DNA of 64,000 nucleotides, taken from positions 278,629-342,628 of the forward strand of contig JAVSML010001079.1 in NCBI GenBank assembly GCA_038503035.1, written 5' to 3'. The translations under genes were made by a program, and so were the position numbers. Each line of letters begins with the position of its first letter. The first letter of the stretch is position 1. Origin of the DNA: Crocodylus rhombifer. Lineage: Eukaryota > Chordata > Crocodylia > Crocodylidae. Under the pieces are notes generated by a model that worked only from the letters and a program-made list of their open reading frames with translations, was not told where the DNA came from and ran no database searches. Below, one piece after another: positions 31,576 through 43,029 of the stretch.

Positions 31576-33954
31576 TTTGCACTAAGCACTACAGGGTCCT
31601 GATTTCAGCTGATGTCTGAAGCAGCCACCATAATATAAATAACATCATGAAGAAATAAAGGGAAGTTTGAGGTGAAATATGCCTAAAAGGCAAAACCAGT
31701 TAGAGCATGAACTAGGTTTCCAAGTGGAAGCTCTGTTGAATGAGCCCCTTAAAATCAAGTGGTATAATGGGGATGCTGCTCTAATGATCATGCATTAGCC
31801 CTAGTCCCCTTTTGCCTCTCTCCTGTGAGAGTTCATTCTGTGGATGAACTGGATCCACAGAATATTTTTGAGTACTAGCCATTAGGAGTCTAGTGTGCTG
31901 GAAGGTGATGATATGGATCCATAGGAGGAACACCTACTTTTAAATCAGTCTGAAGAATACTAAAATATAGAACCACCCATCTAGACACACTATTTTTTTT
32001 TACAAATGCCTAATGATGGCAGAAACAAAGCATTTGCAGCATGTACAGCAAAGTATCTTTGTAGTGTCTAACTGGGTGGTGGGGAAGAAACAGCGAATCT
32101 ATGTGTGTGTGTGTATTTTGAAAGCTATTCCAATAATATTTATCAGAAGAAAAATCCCCACAGCATCAGCTGCCTGGGTTGAATCAGAACGTGTCAACAT
32201 TTCGCTGCCTGTGATCTACATTAGATCTAAAAGATTTGGCAAGAAATTTGGATCAAAGCAATTACCTATGTGGCTATTTGTTAAGGGTTGTCTCAGACAC
32301 AGCACTCAGAGAAATTGAACTGTCAAAAACTAATACAGGAATAATAAGAGGACATTTCATCTTCATTGGACACCAGAGATGAATAGCAGGTAAGTTTGAA
32401 TGAGAAAAAAAATTAAATTGAATATGTATTTGGCTTTAGTTTTTGTTAAAGGACTATAACATGAATAATGAATATATTAAGGGGAGCAGACTGGGCCTTC
32501 AGTTTCTTTCAATAATGTTAGTGTTCGTTTGAATAAAATACATTTCATAAAACACCTACACACTGCTCTGCAATGCATTATGGATGGCCCCTCTTGAGAA
32601 ATCTTACATTGCTTTCAATTTTGACACAGTGATATAGTAATAATAGAAAATGCAAGCATAATATTCAGACCACATCTTCCCCCCACCCTCTTTATTATTC
32701 TTGCTACACTGAGTGAGCACAGATATGCTTTCTTGACTCTTCTTTAGGCAGGCAGTGCAGAGCTGAGGGAGTGGCAGCAGGAGATTGCCAATGCAGCTGA
32801 AAAGTTCTGTGGGGGTGTGGGTTAAACCTTACTGAAGTGGGTATGTGAACCAACATCCTTTCATGAAGAATAAGGATTAAAAGCACTCAAACTCTTTTAC
32901 GGGACCAGATTGCTGAAACAATAAGAGCTACTGCCCATATCACAGGTCCATGGCAAGACTTGAGCGGAAGCAAACAGCATGCCCAAGGGAGCTGCCTGGA
33001 CAGATATAATAACTGCATGGGCTGAAACATTGATTCTGTGAGAGTGGGAAAAATGTCTAGGAATTGCATGAAAATAGGTGCAGGGAAGAAGTAGAAAGTC
33101 AACAACCAGACAAAACAAGAAATGGAAAAACCTAGAACATGAGAGAGCTTTTGGGGACAAATACAGGCTGAGAAGGACTTAGAACTATAAACACAGAAAT
33201 GATCTCTTATTGCTTTGCTTTCTCCTGTGCTCAGCGATACAGAAGCTTGAGTATATTCCTGGTAAATAAACTAAATTGCACCAAAAGGTTGGACTTTTCT
33301 CCATTATTTTTTTCCCCAAATGGATATAAGACATGGGACTCTGAATTTTAGATAACTGCTTAGCTGAAAAAAGAGGGTCCTGTTTGGGGACAACTGAATG
33401 AGAGCCAGATTGGAGGACATTGGAGAGCATTTGTCTAATCCTCAGTTTCTCAGCATTGTGATGTAACATGAAAGGATAACCTAAATCTTGTTTCACTTTC
33501 ACATGCCTGAGTGGCATGAGGGCCTCCAATCCATGCTGGAGGATGGGGCACCCTCCCCACCTCCAGTGCAGGCAGGGCAAACCCAGACAGAACTCCCTCC
33601 CCTTCCTTCTCTGTCTCCAGTTCTGAACGCAGCAGCCTGGCTGTATCAGCCCAACCCTGCTGAAAGATATTATTGGAGTGCCTTCATTTGAACCTTCACA
33701 TAATGAGGGGTCAGACTGTCACATGATTGGGCATTTTAAAAGTGCTCTACAGTCATGCACTTCTGTAAGGGCACAGCGTAAAGTGCTTTCAAGGGGCTAA
33801 CTGTGCAACAAATGTAACTTCTGTCTGCATCTTCAGTCTCCATGCCTTTCCTTCCTGCAAGGGGACTCTGTGGCTTATGCTGAACTCTGCTACCCCAGGA
33901 TGCCTCAGCAAGAGAAGTCATGAATCACTATCTCTCCTCCCTTTCCTCCTTTTA
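31576..33954. other. No recognised gene
   Basis: Short ORFs only (32013-32318, 33185-33580), without family motifs. A 25-base match between about 30965 and 31799 (GCCCTAGTCCCCTT, then TGCCTCTCTCCTG) links this side to the preceding block. Confidence 0.4.
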
Positions 33955-34850
33955 AGGACCCTGTGGCAGGCCCATGCTCACAGCACTGCCCCAGGTGTGC
34001 CCTGCCCACCTAGGCACCACCCTGAGGCCTACTTTCCTGCCACAACTTGATGTTGTCACGTCCGAGGACTGGTGCACCCTTGACCTGCGAGCCTGGGTCG
34101 GCACAACCAGCTGGACGCGGGTACGATACGGTGGTCGTACAGGTGGAAAAGCGAGAGGAGTCAGGGAGTTTAAATGTGTTTTGGTTAAAGATTTATTATT
34201 ACTTACACCACAGAAGAGTTGCGGTGTAGGAAGGAAGTCATGGTTACACAGTGGAAAAGAAGAAGTTCATTTCAGCTTGCAAATGCTTTTTTGTTACACA
34301 GATCATAAACTGCTTGGTGCAGATTTTCAGCAAAGCGTACAGGTAACTTCGGTTCAAAGACATTCGTGAGCTCTTGGTGAGAATGGATGAGTCGACAAAA
34401 TCGGATACAACACCTGAAATTTTTTTGCCGCAGGTGGGGAGGGGTCAGCGACTGGCCAGATCGCTGACTATGTCTCCTGGGTGTGTGTGGAGGTCTCCGC
34501 AGAAGGCGGAAATCTTTCCAAAATTAAAGGTTTTCAGGTAGCCAATCACAACACACCAGGCTTGAATAATTACAGGACTGCCAATTATGACTGTGAGCAG
34601 ACTTTGTGTGTTCTTAGGTTTCATGCGAGATTGACTGCGCATGTGTTTTACATTTAAGCTGGGGGAGGGCTGAATACGGAACTATGATGACAAAATATGT
34701 TATGTTAACCTTTTGACCTTTTTGCCATTGGCAGCTGAAATCAGATTTTTCTTTGACAGATGTTATTTGAAATTAGTGGGAGGTATTGCTTAGTGCTTTT
34801 GTCTGGCCCAAGGTGGCTCGCCTGGTATGTCTTCTGTGAGGCTTTGCTAC
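33955..34850. mobile_element. LTR-like repeat related to 24936-25743, split
   Basis: The left part (CCTGCCACAACTTGATGT) and right part (TTATTTG; GCTTAGTGCTTTTGTCTGGC) match wording at 25000-25030 and about 25232-25253 of the LTR-like insert in the CR1 nest. A solo LTR (34054-34758) has split it. Outer ends are unclear. The similarity is partial and seen by eye. Confidence 0.4.
34054..34758 (-). mobile_element. Solo LTR, 705 bp
   Basis: It begins TGTCACGTCC and ends CTTTGACA, giving inverted ends TGTCA/TGACA. The flanks carry GATGT at 34049-34053 and 34759-34763, an exact 5-bp duplication typical of LTR retroelements. A polyadenylation signal AATAAA sits on the minus strand (34192-34197), about 140 bp from the plus-strand left end. 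This fits a minus-oriented LTR with R/U5 at the left. CpGs are still frequent (for example 34057-34150), so it is fairly young. No internal coding region is attached. Confidence 0.8.
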
Positions 34851-35900
34851 TCCTATACCTCATCCCTTTCTGCTCAGGTGGTCCACTCTGGTCTCAGTGA
34901 TGTCTGCAATGGGCTGCTGGTGCTGATCTTTCTCCTTGGGAGTACAGTGAGGCCTTTTGGGCTGACAAATGTACAACTTAATGATAATGAAACTAAACAT
35001 GCTTGCATGATGCAGGCAAGCAGAATACCAATGCTACCTGCACCCAACACTTGAATTCAGTGTTCTGTGTTGGGTGAGGCATGCTTTGCCTGGCCTCCAC
35101 TGGCTTCCCCTTTGTGCATATTCCCCAGGCAAGCTGGGGTTCTAGGCCTGATGGCACCTGGCCATGTACCCCAATACTTCAGGCAAAGTCCCCTCATGCT
35201 CTCTAGGGTCTTCCACTGCTGCCTCTGCCCTAGCAGTGGATTTTGGGTCTGTACATGTTCAAACATGACAGCTGTGGCTACAGGAGTGCTGGATGGATTT
35301 TCTTCTCTGGTGGGCTCTACCAGTCCCTTTTGGGCTGGCCTCTTCCCCTCCCAGCTGCCCTTGCGATACCTTTCAGCCTCATGATATGTGAGCAGAGGGT
35401 CAGGTCTGTGCCATTGGGTTTGCCCATCATGGCTTACACACCAATACCAGCTCTTTCTCCTACTGGTGCTCAGTCATCTGCAGCACCTCCTTTTCTGGCA
35501 GGGCCTCCTGCCCCTGGAAGGATTCCCTGCTGTGGTACCACAGGTAAATGTGCTGCCTGCCTCCGCAGGAAGGTTCCTGTGGCAACTGGGGCTCCTGCAG
35601 CTGGCCCAGCAACCTGCCCCCTGTGGGGGTGTGATGGTCCTGCTCCAGTTGTGGGGAGGGTTTTAGGTTGCACCCATGGTGCACCCTTTTTCTCCCTGCC
35701 TTGTGCTACTGCTGAGGAGTTCCTTTTATCCTGGGAGTCCTCCAGGGCTGAACCACTCTACAGGCCCTCTTCCAGTCACATAGTCCTGGTCAATTCCCCA
35801 GCAGAACATCCACCTGGATGCTGGCACTTCATTGTGATGTGGGCCTGTCACAGAGCCATAGCACCACTTCTCTTGAGAAGCAGAGTATAATCAGACACTC
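34851..35900. other. GC-richer stretch with a long chance ORF
   Basis: The open frame 35243-35890 on the plus strand (215 codons) is the longest unexplained frame in the window. Its product is rich in Pro, Gly, Ala and Cys, with no motif I know. Overlapping frames on both strands are also open, which suggests composition and not selection. I do not call a gene. Confidence 0.35.
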
Positions 35901-36322
35901 AACAGGACATGGTTTACTTATACAAATTAGTAATCTGAGAAATGGGGATGGAATTTGTTTGGAAAGCTGTCTATGGGGACAAGATGGGGAGATAGGAAAA
36001 GCATACACAAAATTACCTCATAAGGTTTTCTGAGCATTTGAGTCCCACTGCTTCCCTGTCCCCACTTGCTCTTGCCACAGGTCTCCATTTCCCTGCTCAG
36101 GGGTCAGGGTAGTAGCTCCTTCACCTAGCAGGAGCTCAGAGATCAGTTCTCAGTAGCAATGCAGCTGATAGTATGGGAAGGAGGCTCACAGCTCTGCCAA
36201 TAATGCTAGCATAGGAAGTTCTCAGGGCACTTTTTTCCCCTCTGTATTGCTTGCCCTGTGAATGTGAAGCAGGTCACATGGCATGATGTTATTTCCATAA
36301 AGCAACATTATCTGTTTCAGTA
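35901..36322. other. No recognised gene
   Basis: Nothing recognisable precedes the duplicated 210-bp repeat. Confidence 0.4.
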
Positions 36323-36537
36323 AGAGATCTTTTCTAGTAGGAGCACTTGCAGCTGAACCCCTATAGAGAGCAGCTGATGGTCTTGGGAAGGAATGATAGT
36401 GGTGGTAGTGGGAGTTTGTTGAACATTGGATGACACACATGGGCTCCAATATCTATCATCTGTGTCTCCACCTCTGAGATGTAACTGTCTGCGCCTCATG
36501 CACTCCTTTGCTCTGTCCCTTCTGCATATGTAGTGGA
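36323..36537. repeat. Unidentified dispersed repeat, copy 1
   Basis: It is about 80% similar to 39153-39363, in the same orientation and 2.83 kb apart. Shared words include AGTAGGAGCACTTGCAG, TGATGGTCTTGGGAAGGA, CTCATGCACTCCTTTGCTC and ACCTCTGAGATGTA/ATCTCTGAGGTGTA. Insertions and substitutions are scattered. I do not recognise the family, and no frame looks coding in both copies. Confidence 0.75.
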
Positions 36538-37402
36538 ATAAGATTGTTCTATGCATCTCCTGGAAGTAAAATCCTATTTTGCTTTATGTGCCCAAGTGGC
36601 ACATGTACACAGATACAACCCCAGATTTTGGGATTTATACACAGTTTTGGATCCGACTTCTCTTGTGCAGGCCTACAGATTGTGCTTAGTAAACCTATGC
36701 TTTGGTCAGAGAGCCGCATAGAGAAACAGAATTGCCTAAGTACATGCATAAGACTGTCCTGAAATGTCACAGAAAAAGTGCAGGAGAGTGGGGGAGGAGG
36801 ACTCTTTCACTTTTTAGCCCAACTATACAGTGCCTAGGGCACTTACCAAAGGAAAAAAAGACCTGTGGTCAAGGACTCCCTGTCATACAGGGGGAGTTTG
36901 AGCCTGCATCTATTACTTCCTAACAAAGAGTTCTAACTATTAGGCAACAGGCTAAGGCAGTCACTTCCAACCAAGGGTCTATTGCACCATGAAGTATGAT
37001 GAGATCATTTTAAGAATGATACACAATATGTGCACTCTTAGGTGGGCAAACAAGATCATCAACAACATTCTGACCTTTTTAAGTTTTTCTGAGTTCTTTG
37101 CAATAGAAGAATAACTTTATTATTTTTCTGTAGTTAAAAAGTATGTGAAAACTAAGAGCTGGCATTTTCTGAGGTGTGGGTCTTGAGTCTAACAAGGGTG
37201 CCTCAAGTCTTAAAAAGGTTGAGAACCATGGTGCTAGACATTTCCCAGAGCTTCTCCAGATCTTCCTTTGCAGCTGCACCTTACTGTCAGTAATCATTGG
37301 CTAAAAAGCACAGGCAAAGTTTTTGTCCTTCTGGGAGTAGGGGACCTAGACCAAAACTCAGTCCTCCTCCTGGCTGTCTTCCTCCTGCTTCTTTTTTGCC
37401 TG
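36538..37402. other. No recognised gene
   Basis: Short ORFs only. Nothing recognisable. Confidence 0.45.
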
Positions 37403-37408
37403 CTCAGT

Positions 37409-38104
37409 TGTCTGAGCCACCAGCAGAGGGTTTGGGATTGATTGAGAGTGTGGTCAGGGGGTAGAAAGGTAAGAAAGGTTTATTGACTTAACAAAAACAC
37501 AACTACGTGTTAGTAACAAGACAAACAATGACAGACAAGAATATTTCACGTTGGCAACTTATTGGCAGTCCCCTCTAATGCCTGATGTATGACAAGTTTC
37601 TCTTTCCACAAATCTCAGAGAAGTCAGGTGTCCCTGATCAGTGCTGTCCGAGAGGTACCGGGAAGGACCCTGGTATTCAGTTCTTGGGCTCCTTGAGATC
37701 CATGGGCCCACTCATCCAGGTCAACAGCTAATTCATCCTTTTCACAGAGCTGTATCTTCCTTCTGAATGATTTCCAGATGTTTTAGGCAATTTATAACTT
37801 CTGAAATGTGCTGATAACCTATAGGCATTCAGATTCTTTTTACTTCAATTGTCCTTAGACTGACCAATAGCAGTATAAGCCTTGCATTCCTTTGATAAGG
37901 TTAATTTTAACTATGCCACAGGGCCTTACTACTTCAAGGCGTTGCTAAATTTTCTAGGCCTTACTTTATACAAGGCCTTACTACATCTTAGACTTTACTT
38001 AGGCTCTTAGCAACAACATATAGCTTAATGCTTAAACAAATGACAGAAAAACACTTGCCTTCAGCAAGCACCTTATTACACAGACATAATTTTCACCTGT
38101 CACA
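37409..38104 (-). mobile_element. Solo LTR, 696 bp
   Basis: The ends are TGTCTGAG and CACCTGTCACA (TG...CA), flanked by CTCAGT at 37403-37408 and 38105-38110, an exact 6-bp duplication. The minus strand carries AATAAA (37479-37484), placing R/U5 at the plus-strand left, as in the LTR at 34054. Read on the minus strand it starts TGTGACAGGTGAAAATTATG. The sequence is not closely similar to the 34-kb LTR. No coding region is attached, so it is a solo LTR left by recombination. Confidence 0.8.
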
Positions 38105-38110
38105 CTCAGT

Positions 38111-39152
38111 GGATCAGCTTTAAGAAGAGTGGTGAGGAGATCTGGGTAATGCCTAGTTTGTGCAGGAGCAAAGTGGACATGCCTGTTGTATAACAGTAGA
38201 TAGACCTCCACTGCTGTGAACTATCTGCAGACAAGATTATCCAGGTGACAAACAATGAGGGCTTGCACTGTAAGCATCTCTATCCCATAGCCAGCTGGTT
38301 CTAGATACAGGAAAGAAGAATGGGACAAAGGGAAAGGCTTGTGCTGCAGATGTGGAATGAGCAGCTATGCCATTTAATATTCATTGACAGTTGCTTGCAT
38401 GCTTCCCATGCTAGGGAACACCCTGTCTGCCAGGAGTTGTTGGGGATATATGCTGTGTGGGCTCCTTGTGCATTGATATTGTTTACATGGGCTGCAGCCC
38501 TATAGGCACTTTCCACTCACTGCTTTCAGTACTTGTCTAGCTTCCTTGATAAATCATACTTATTTATCACCTAACATGACACACCTCAGCCCATAACATT
38601 TGTACCTGAGTGTGGGTGCACCCTTCAATTCATGACATTGTATTTGTCTTTAGCTTGCCTGTTTTGCATGCACTGAGCTGGTTGCTGGGAATGCTTTTTT
38701 ATTAATTACATTTTGTAAACACTGACTGAATGAAACAATAAAGCTTTTGAACTGTGAACAACTCTGTAATTTATGAACAAAACAAACCAGGCAAACTTGG
38801 GCTGTGATTCAAAACTTGGAAGGTGTCATGTGGGAGGAAGGAGGGGAGGGGGGCAAGAGTAAGGTGTGGTGTAAAGCACTATGGATCATTTGGTTGAACA
38901 AATTTGAAGGGACGTGACCCTCCTCCCCCCAGTCCCAGTCCACAGGCTGGGCCAAACTAAAAGACTTGATGCTTGAAGCCACTCTCTTTTGTGTGCCAGT
39001 CCATGGGTAGCCACACACCAGACTGGCAGATCATTGTCCCAGCATGGGAGGGGGTGGTTAAAAGATGGAACAGCTGGAGGGGTCTTTTCTTCCCATCACC
39101 AGAGGGCATCACTGGCTGGGTGTATTGCTGCTTGCAAACCACTGGTCCAGTA
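38111..39152. other. No recognised gene
   Basis: AT-rich, with short chance ORFs only. Confidence 0.45.
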
Positions 39153-39363
39153 TGAGATTTTTTTCCAGTAGGAGCACTTGCAGTTGATCCCCTGCAGGGA
39201 GCAGGTGATGGTCTTGGGAAGGAGTGGTGGTGGTGAAAGAGGGGGTTTGTTGAGCATTGGATCGCACTTAGGCTCCAATATTATGTGTGTCCTCATCTCT
39301 GAGGTGTAGCTGTCTGTGTCTCATGCACTCCTTTGCTCAGTCTCCTCTGCCTATGTGGGAGTG
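39153..39363. repeat. Unidentified dispersed repeat, copy 2
   Basis: This is the second copy of the repeat at 36323-36537. GAGATTTTTTTCCAGTAGGA opens it, and CTCATGCACTCCTTTGCTC lies near its end. The following 100 bp does not match copy 1, so the shared unit ends near 39363. Confidence 0.75.
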
Positions 39364-40607
39364 ATATGTAATGGGGAAGAGTTTGCACAATGAACATGAA
39401 TTCAGAAGACTTGAAAAGGCCATCTGCATTCTTTCCCAGAGCTCTTGACACAGCTGCTGAGAAGTAGGTGCTTCCCACCCCTTCTCCTGCTCTGTATATG
39501 TCAAATGGGAAACAAGGCAATGGAGCTTCTCCACAGGCAATGCCTGCTACCACTCTCCAGCTTCAAGAGCACCAAGGAAGCAGTAGGTATACCCCAAGAG
39601 ACTGTAGCAGAAAACTGTGGAGGCTCAAAGTAAGCAATGCCAACTCACTTAGCCTCCTTTTCCACATGTATTTAAACACACTTATGTGCATAAGGGTCAG
39701 GAAGGGTCAGGCTGCAATAATGATGACAGCTGACTGAATACTATAACTACAGTAAGGGGAGAAGAGTAGACATGCCATTCCAGGAGTATCTCAGAGGATG
39801 AATTGTGTCTTCCTCTTGCTTCTAGCAGGTACTAATCTATAACAGACCATTGCTACAATTTCACTGATTAAGGGTGTGGTCACATGACACAGTTACTATG
39901 GATTTTATTCAGCATCACTCATAGCTTGTTTTCACAAGCCAGTGGCCAATTGTAGATATAATTACAACTAATGACTACTAGGTCAAAGAGAGGAGCATAT
40001 GTGCAACTTGTTGTTAATGGAAATTTTTCCAAGTGGGATTTGTTTGTGTAAATGCTGGAGGAAAAGCTGTTCTTTGTAACAATGCTGATATTGTCATTTG
40101 TCAACAAGGCCATTTCTATACAAACAAGTATTTATTGATTGACTATTGTCTACTGATGACATCGGTTATCATCACATTGGAAAAATTCAGTCATCCATTC
40201 AGGAAGATGAGATGTGTCTTGAAGGATCAACTGGTAGGTAGGTTGATGGGAGGTGCAGGTACTGTTGTAACAGTGCAGAGGTGGAAGCAGTGCCCTGTGA
40301 GCACCTGTACAAAACCACAAAAGTGGGATGTGTTGGATTCATCTCAAGAACTTCATAAGCAACCTAACACCCTGTCCACCCAGATATGAGCTCTCTCACA
40401 ACGTATGGATTGAACTAAACAGGATTCACTCTAGAGTTTCATGCTTTAATGCCACACTCTATAAGATTGGCTTAAAGGACAGCACCAATGTTAGTGTGAT
40501 GATGCATCGCAGACTGCTGACCACCTCCTTATGGGTGCAGCACATCTGCACACCCAGGATAAGGACCTGGCAAGCATCAACAATAAAGCAGTTGTGTGGC
40601 TCCGCCA
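39364..40607. other. No recognised gene
   Basis: Open frames at 40033-40389 and 40328-40702 overlap and show no family motif. Confidence 0.45.
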
Positions 40608-40652
40608 CATTTCCCCCTCTACACACATGGATGATGTGTAGAGGGGGAAATG
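40608..40652. repeat. Stem-loop with 18-bp perfect stem
   Basis: CATTTCCCCCTCTACACA (40608-40625) pairs exactly with its reverse complement at 40635-40652, with a 9-base loop. The stem is pyrimidine-rich on one arm. No T-run follows, so it does not look like a terminator. Confidence 0.9.
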
Positions 40653-40844
40653 AAGTATACAAGAGAAGAAGGAACAACTGCATGTCATATAAAGCGATAT
40701 AGGTTTAGGATGACTAGACTGCAATACTGCAAATAAAAGACCTGCGGATTGTAGCAACCTTCAAGCTAAATATAAGCCAACAGTATTCTATTGTAAACAA
40801 AAAAAAAAGCCAATAGACTATGGGGTTGTATTGGAAGTGTCATG

Positions 40845-41372
40845 GGAAGTGATTCTACTACACTCTTCATATCTGGTGATGCCTGACCTGGAGTAATGTG
40901 TCCAGTCTGTGATACTTCATTTCAAGAAAAAGATAGACAAATTGGAGAAAATCTGGGAGACAGTGTAAAAAAAAATGATCAGAGGTCAGGAAACCTGATA
41001 TATGAAGAAAGCTTGGAATAAATTTATTTATTCTAGAAAAGACTGAGGGGGGATTTGATAAATATTCAATACATTAAGGATTGTTAAAAAGGGGATGGTG
41101 ATAAGGTCTTTTCTGAGTCTACAGGGGACTGGACCAGAAGTAATAGTCTTAACATGGGAAATTTGTGTTGGATATTAAAAATAACTTTCTAACTATGAGG
41201 GTTCTTAAGTACTGGAACAGATTACTGAGAAGTTAGAAGATGGGTTCATTACTAGAAGTTTTTTTGAGTAGGTTAGACAAATCTTGGCTAGGTGGTATGG
41301 AGAAGAGCAAAGGGTTGGACTAGATGACCTCTTAAGGTCCCTTCCAGCTGTACTTGTCTATGATTCTATAAT
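40845..41372 (+). mobile_element. Ancient CR1 LINE 3' fragment
   Basis: Strongly diverged, but in CR1 order: GGAGTAATGTGTCCAGTCTG, CATTTCAAGAAAAAGATAGA, TGATCAGAGGTCAGGAAACC, then GTTGGACTAGATGACCTCTT, AGGTCCCTTCCAGC and a TATGATTCTATAATG tail. This tail matches the old bird/reptile CR1 type and differs from the TCTATGAA tails of the younger copies. No open frame of any length survives. Confidence 0.85.
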
Positions 41373-42124
41373 GAAAAAAAAATTATGAAAAGCAACTCTA
41401 TCAAAATGAAATGGTCCTAGAAATTGTTTCACAAATAAAAATATCAAATGCAGCCAGACAAATCAGTTTTGCTTCAAAAGTACCCTGCAGATAGCAGAAA
41501 GCACTACATTTGTAAGCTAACTTATCTGCTTTAATAACCAGACACCAGGAATCAGACATAAAATATATATCAGCAGACCCAGTTCTAAATGTAAATGCGA
41601 CATTCCAGGAAACAATTAGCAATCATAACATTATGTTTCTTCCCATGCTGTCAGTCACCCCTGAAATACCCACTATGCAAAATTATAGCGTTAGGTTGAA
41701 TTACCCCTAAGTGCTTTGCTGTACGACAAGAAAGCATACACCTGAAGTGGAACAAAACAGAAGTCACATCAACCCCTTGGGGCCCATCTCTGTGCGTATT
41801 CACAGTTCTGGTAGTTCAATATGGTCAAAAGATTCATGCAGAAAGCCCCCTACAATGAAGGAGTGGGGGAAAGTAGTAAGGGAGGAGATCAGTTAAGGGA
41901 GTCAAAGGAAAGAAGGGAAAAGGAGGTAAGGGAGGGATGAAAAAGGAAAGGGTAAAGGAGAGCACAAAGGGAGCATATGGGGCAACTGAAAACAGTGCTC
42001 TCTAGTTTGGATTCATTGCGCACTGAAAATATAACTGCCTAAGCTCAAGCGTGAAACACACACCTGGGATTTATAAAATATGGAAGGGGTTCAGGTGCCA
42101 GCTCCTATTGAAAATCCCAGCCTC
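41373..42124. other. No recognised gene; polypurine tract
   Basis: About 41855-41975 is an almost pure A/G tract of some 120 bp. Nothing else is recognised. Confidence 0.5.
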
Positions 42125-43029
42125 TGATGTGCACTGTTTCCTCACTGTCTTATTCTCTCCTATCTTTAACTCTACCCGCTCGTTCACTTAGTCCTTTGTG
42201 CCCATGATGGGCTGGCTGGCAGTAACCTGGCCCAGGGACCTTGAAAGGGCGAAAGAAGATTGGAGGACTTGGGATTCCCTTTCCTTACCAGTCTGGTAAT
42301 GATTTGGCCCAGGGGTTTTGAGGGGGTAAAAGATAATTGGGGGACTTGGGATTCCCTTTCCGCACAACCAGGCCCCAGAGACTCACCCCACCCATGTTCC
42401 GATTGGCCCCTTGGGTCACCTGGAGGGGGATAAAAGGGGCAGTGTGGGCTGACTCAGGGGAGAGACTAGTGAGGAACAACAAGGAAGGGGCTCCACAGAG
42501 CTGAGCCAGTGGGGCAGGAGCAGTTGCCCCAGAAAAGCCTGAAAGAGCAGGACCTGCAGGCAGCAGTGGCCCAGCAGCTCAACATGAGGCTGGCCTCTGG
42601 GAAGGTCAAGACCTCTAGCAGGCTGGAGGAATGCCACCAGTGGTAGCTGTATGTAGGTTCCTGCCTACCATGTAAGCGAAGTGGGTTCAAGTCCTAGCTC
42701 AGGTGACTTGGGGTGAGTGAGATAATAAAAAGCAAATCTTCTTGCAGTAGAAAGGGGCTGTTATGTTTCTCCTCCTCTGCATTTTATGCTCTGTGTATAT
42801 TTCACCAACCCCTATTGTTTGTTCTTCTCTTTGAGTTTTATATTTTGTTAACTCTGTTTTGTCTATGATTGTAAGTGTCTAACCTTCATTGAATTCTGCC
42901 TGCTTGGGGCATTGTAGTGTCCCCTATACCTTCTGATTTATGCCTGTTATGTTTGCATTATTAAAAGGTATATGGTTAAGTCCCCATTGGTGGTCTGGCT
43001 CTGCTCTATCGGGCAGGAGAGTCCCTACA
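42125..43029 (+). mobile_element. LTR candidate with promoter and polyA signal
   Basis: The plus strand shows LTR order: a ~74-bp tandem duplication (42223-42296 and 42297-42369), a reversed CCAAT box (GATTGG near 42400), ATAAAAG at 42430-42436, and AATAAA near 42724. Possible ends are TGATGTGCACTG at 42125 and GTCCCTACA at 43029, with CCTC on both sides (4 bp). That duplication is short and could be chance. Homopurine tracts flank it at 41.86-41.97 and 43.21-43.62 kb. No retroviral coding sequence is seen nearby. Confidence 0.4.
42223..42369 (+). repeat. Tandem duplication, two ~74-bp units
   Basis: Both units contain TGGCCCAGGG/TTGGCCCAGGGG, then GATTGGAGGACTTGGGATTC / AATTGGGGGACTTGGGATTC and CCCTTTCC. 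They are about 80% alike and sit upstream of the TATA-like box, where viral-type LTRs often carry duplicated enhancers. Confidence 0.8.

Noticed and set aside
42640..42710. tRNA-like B-box GGTTCAAGTCC
   Set aside because: There is no matching A-box at proper distance and no cloverleaf. It is probably chance within the LTR candidate.
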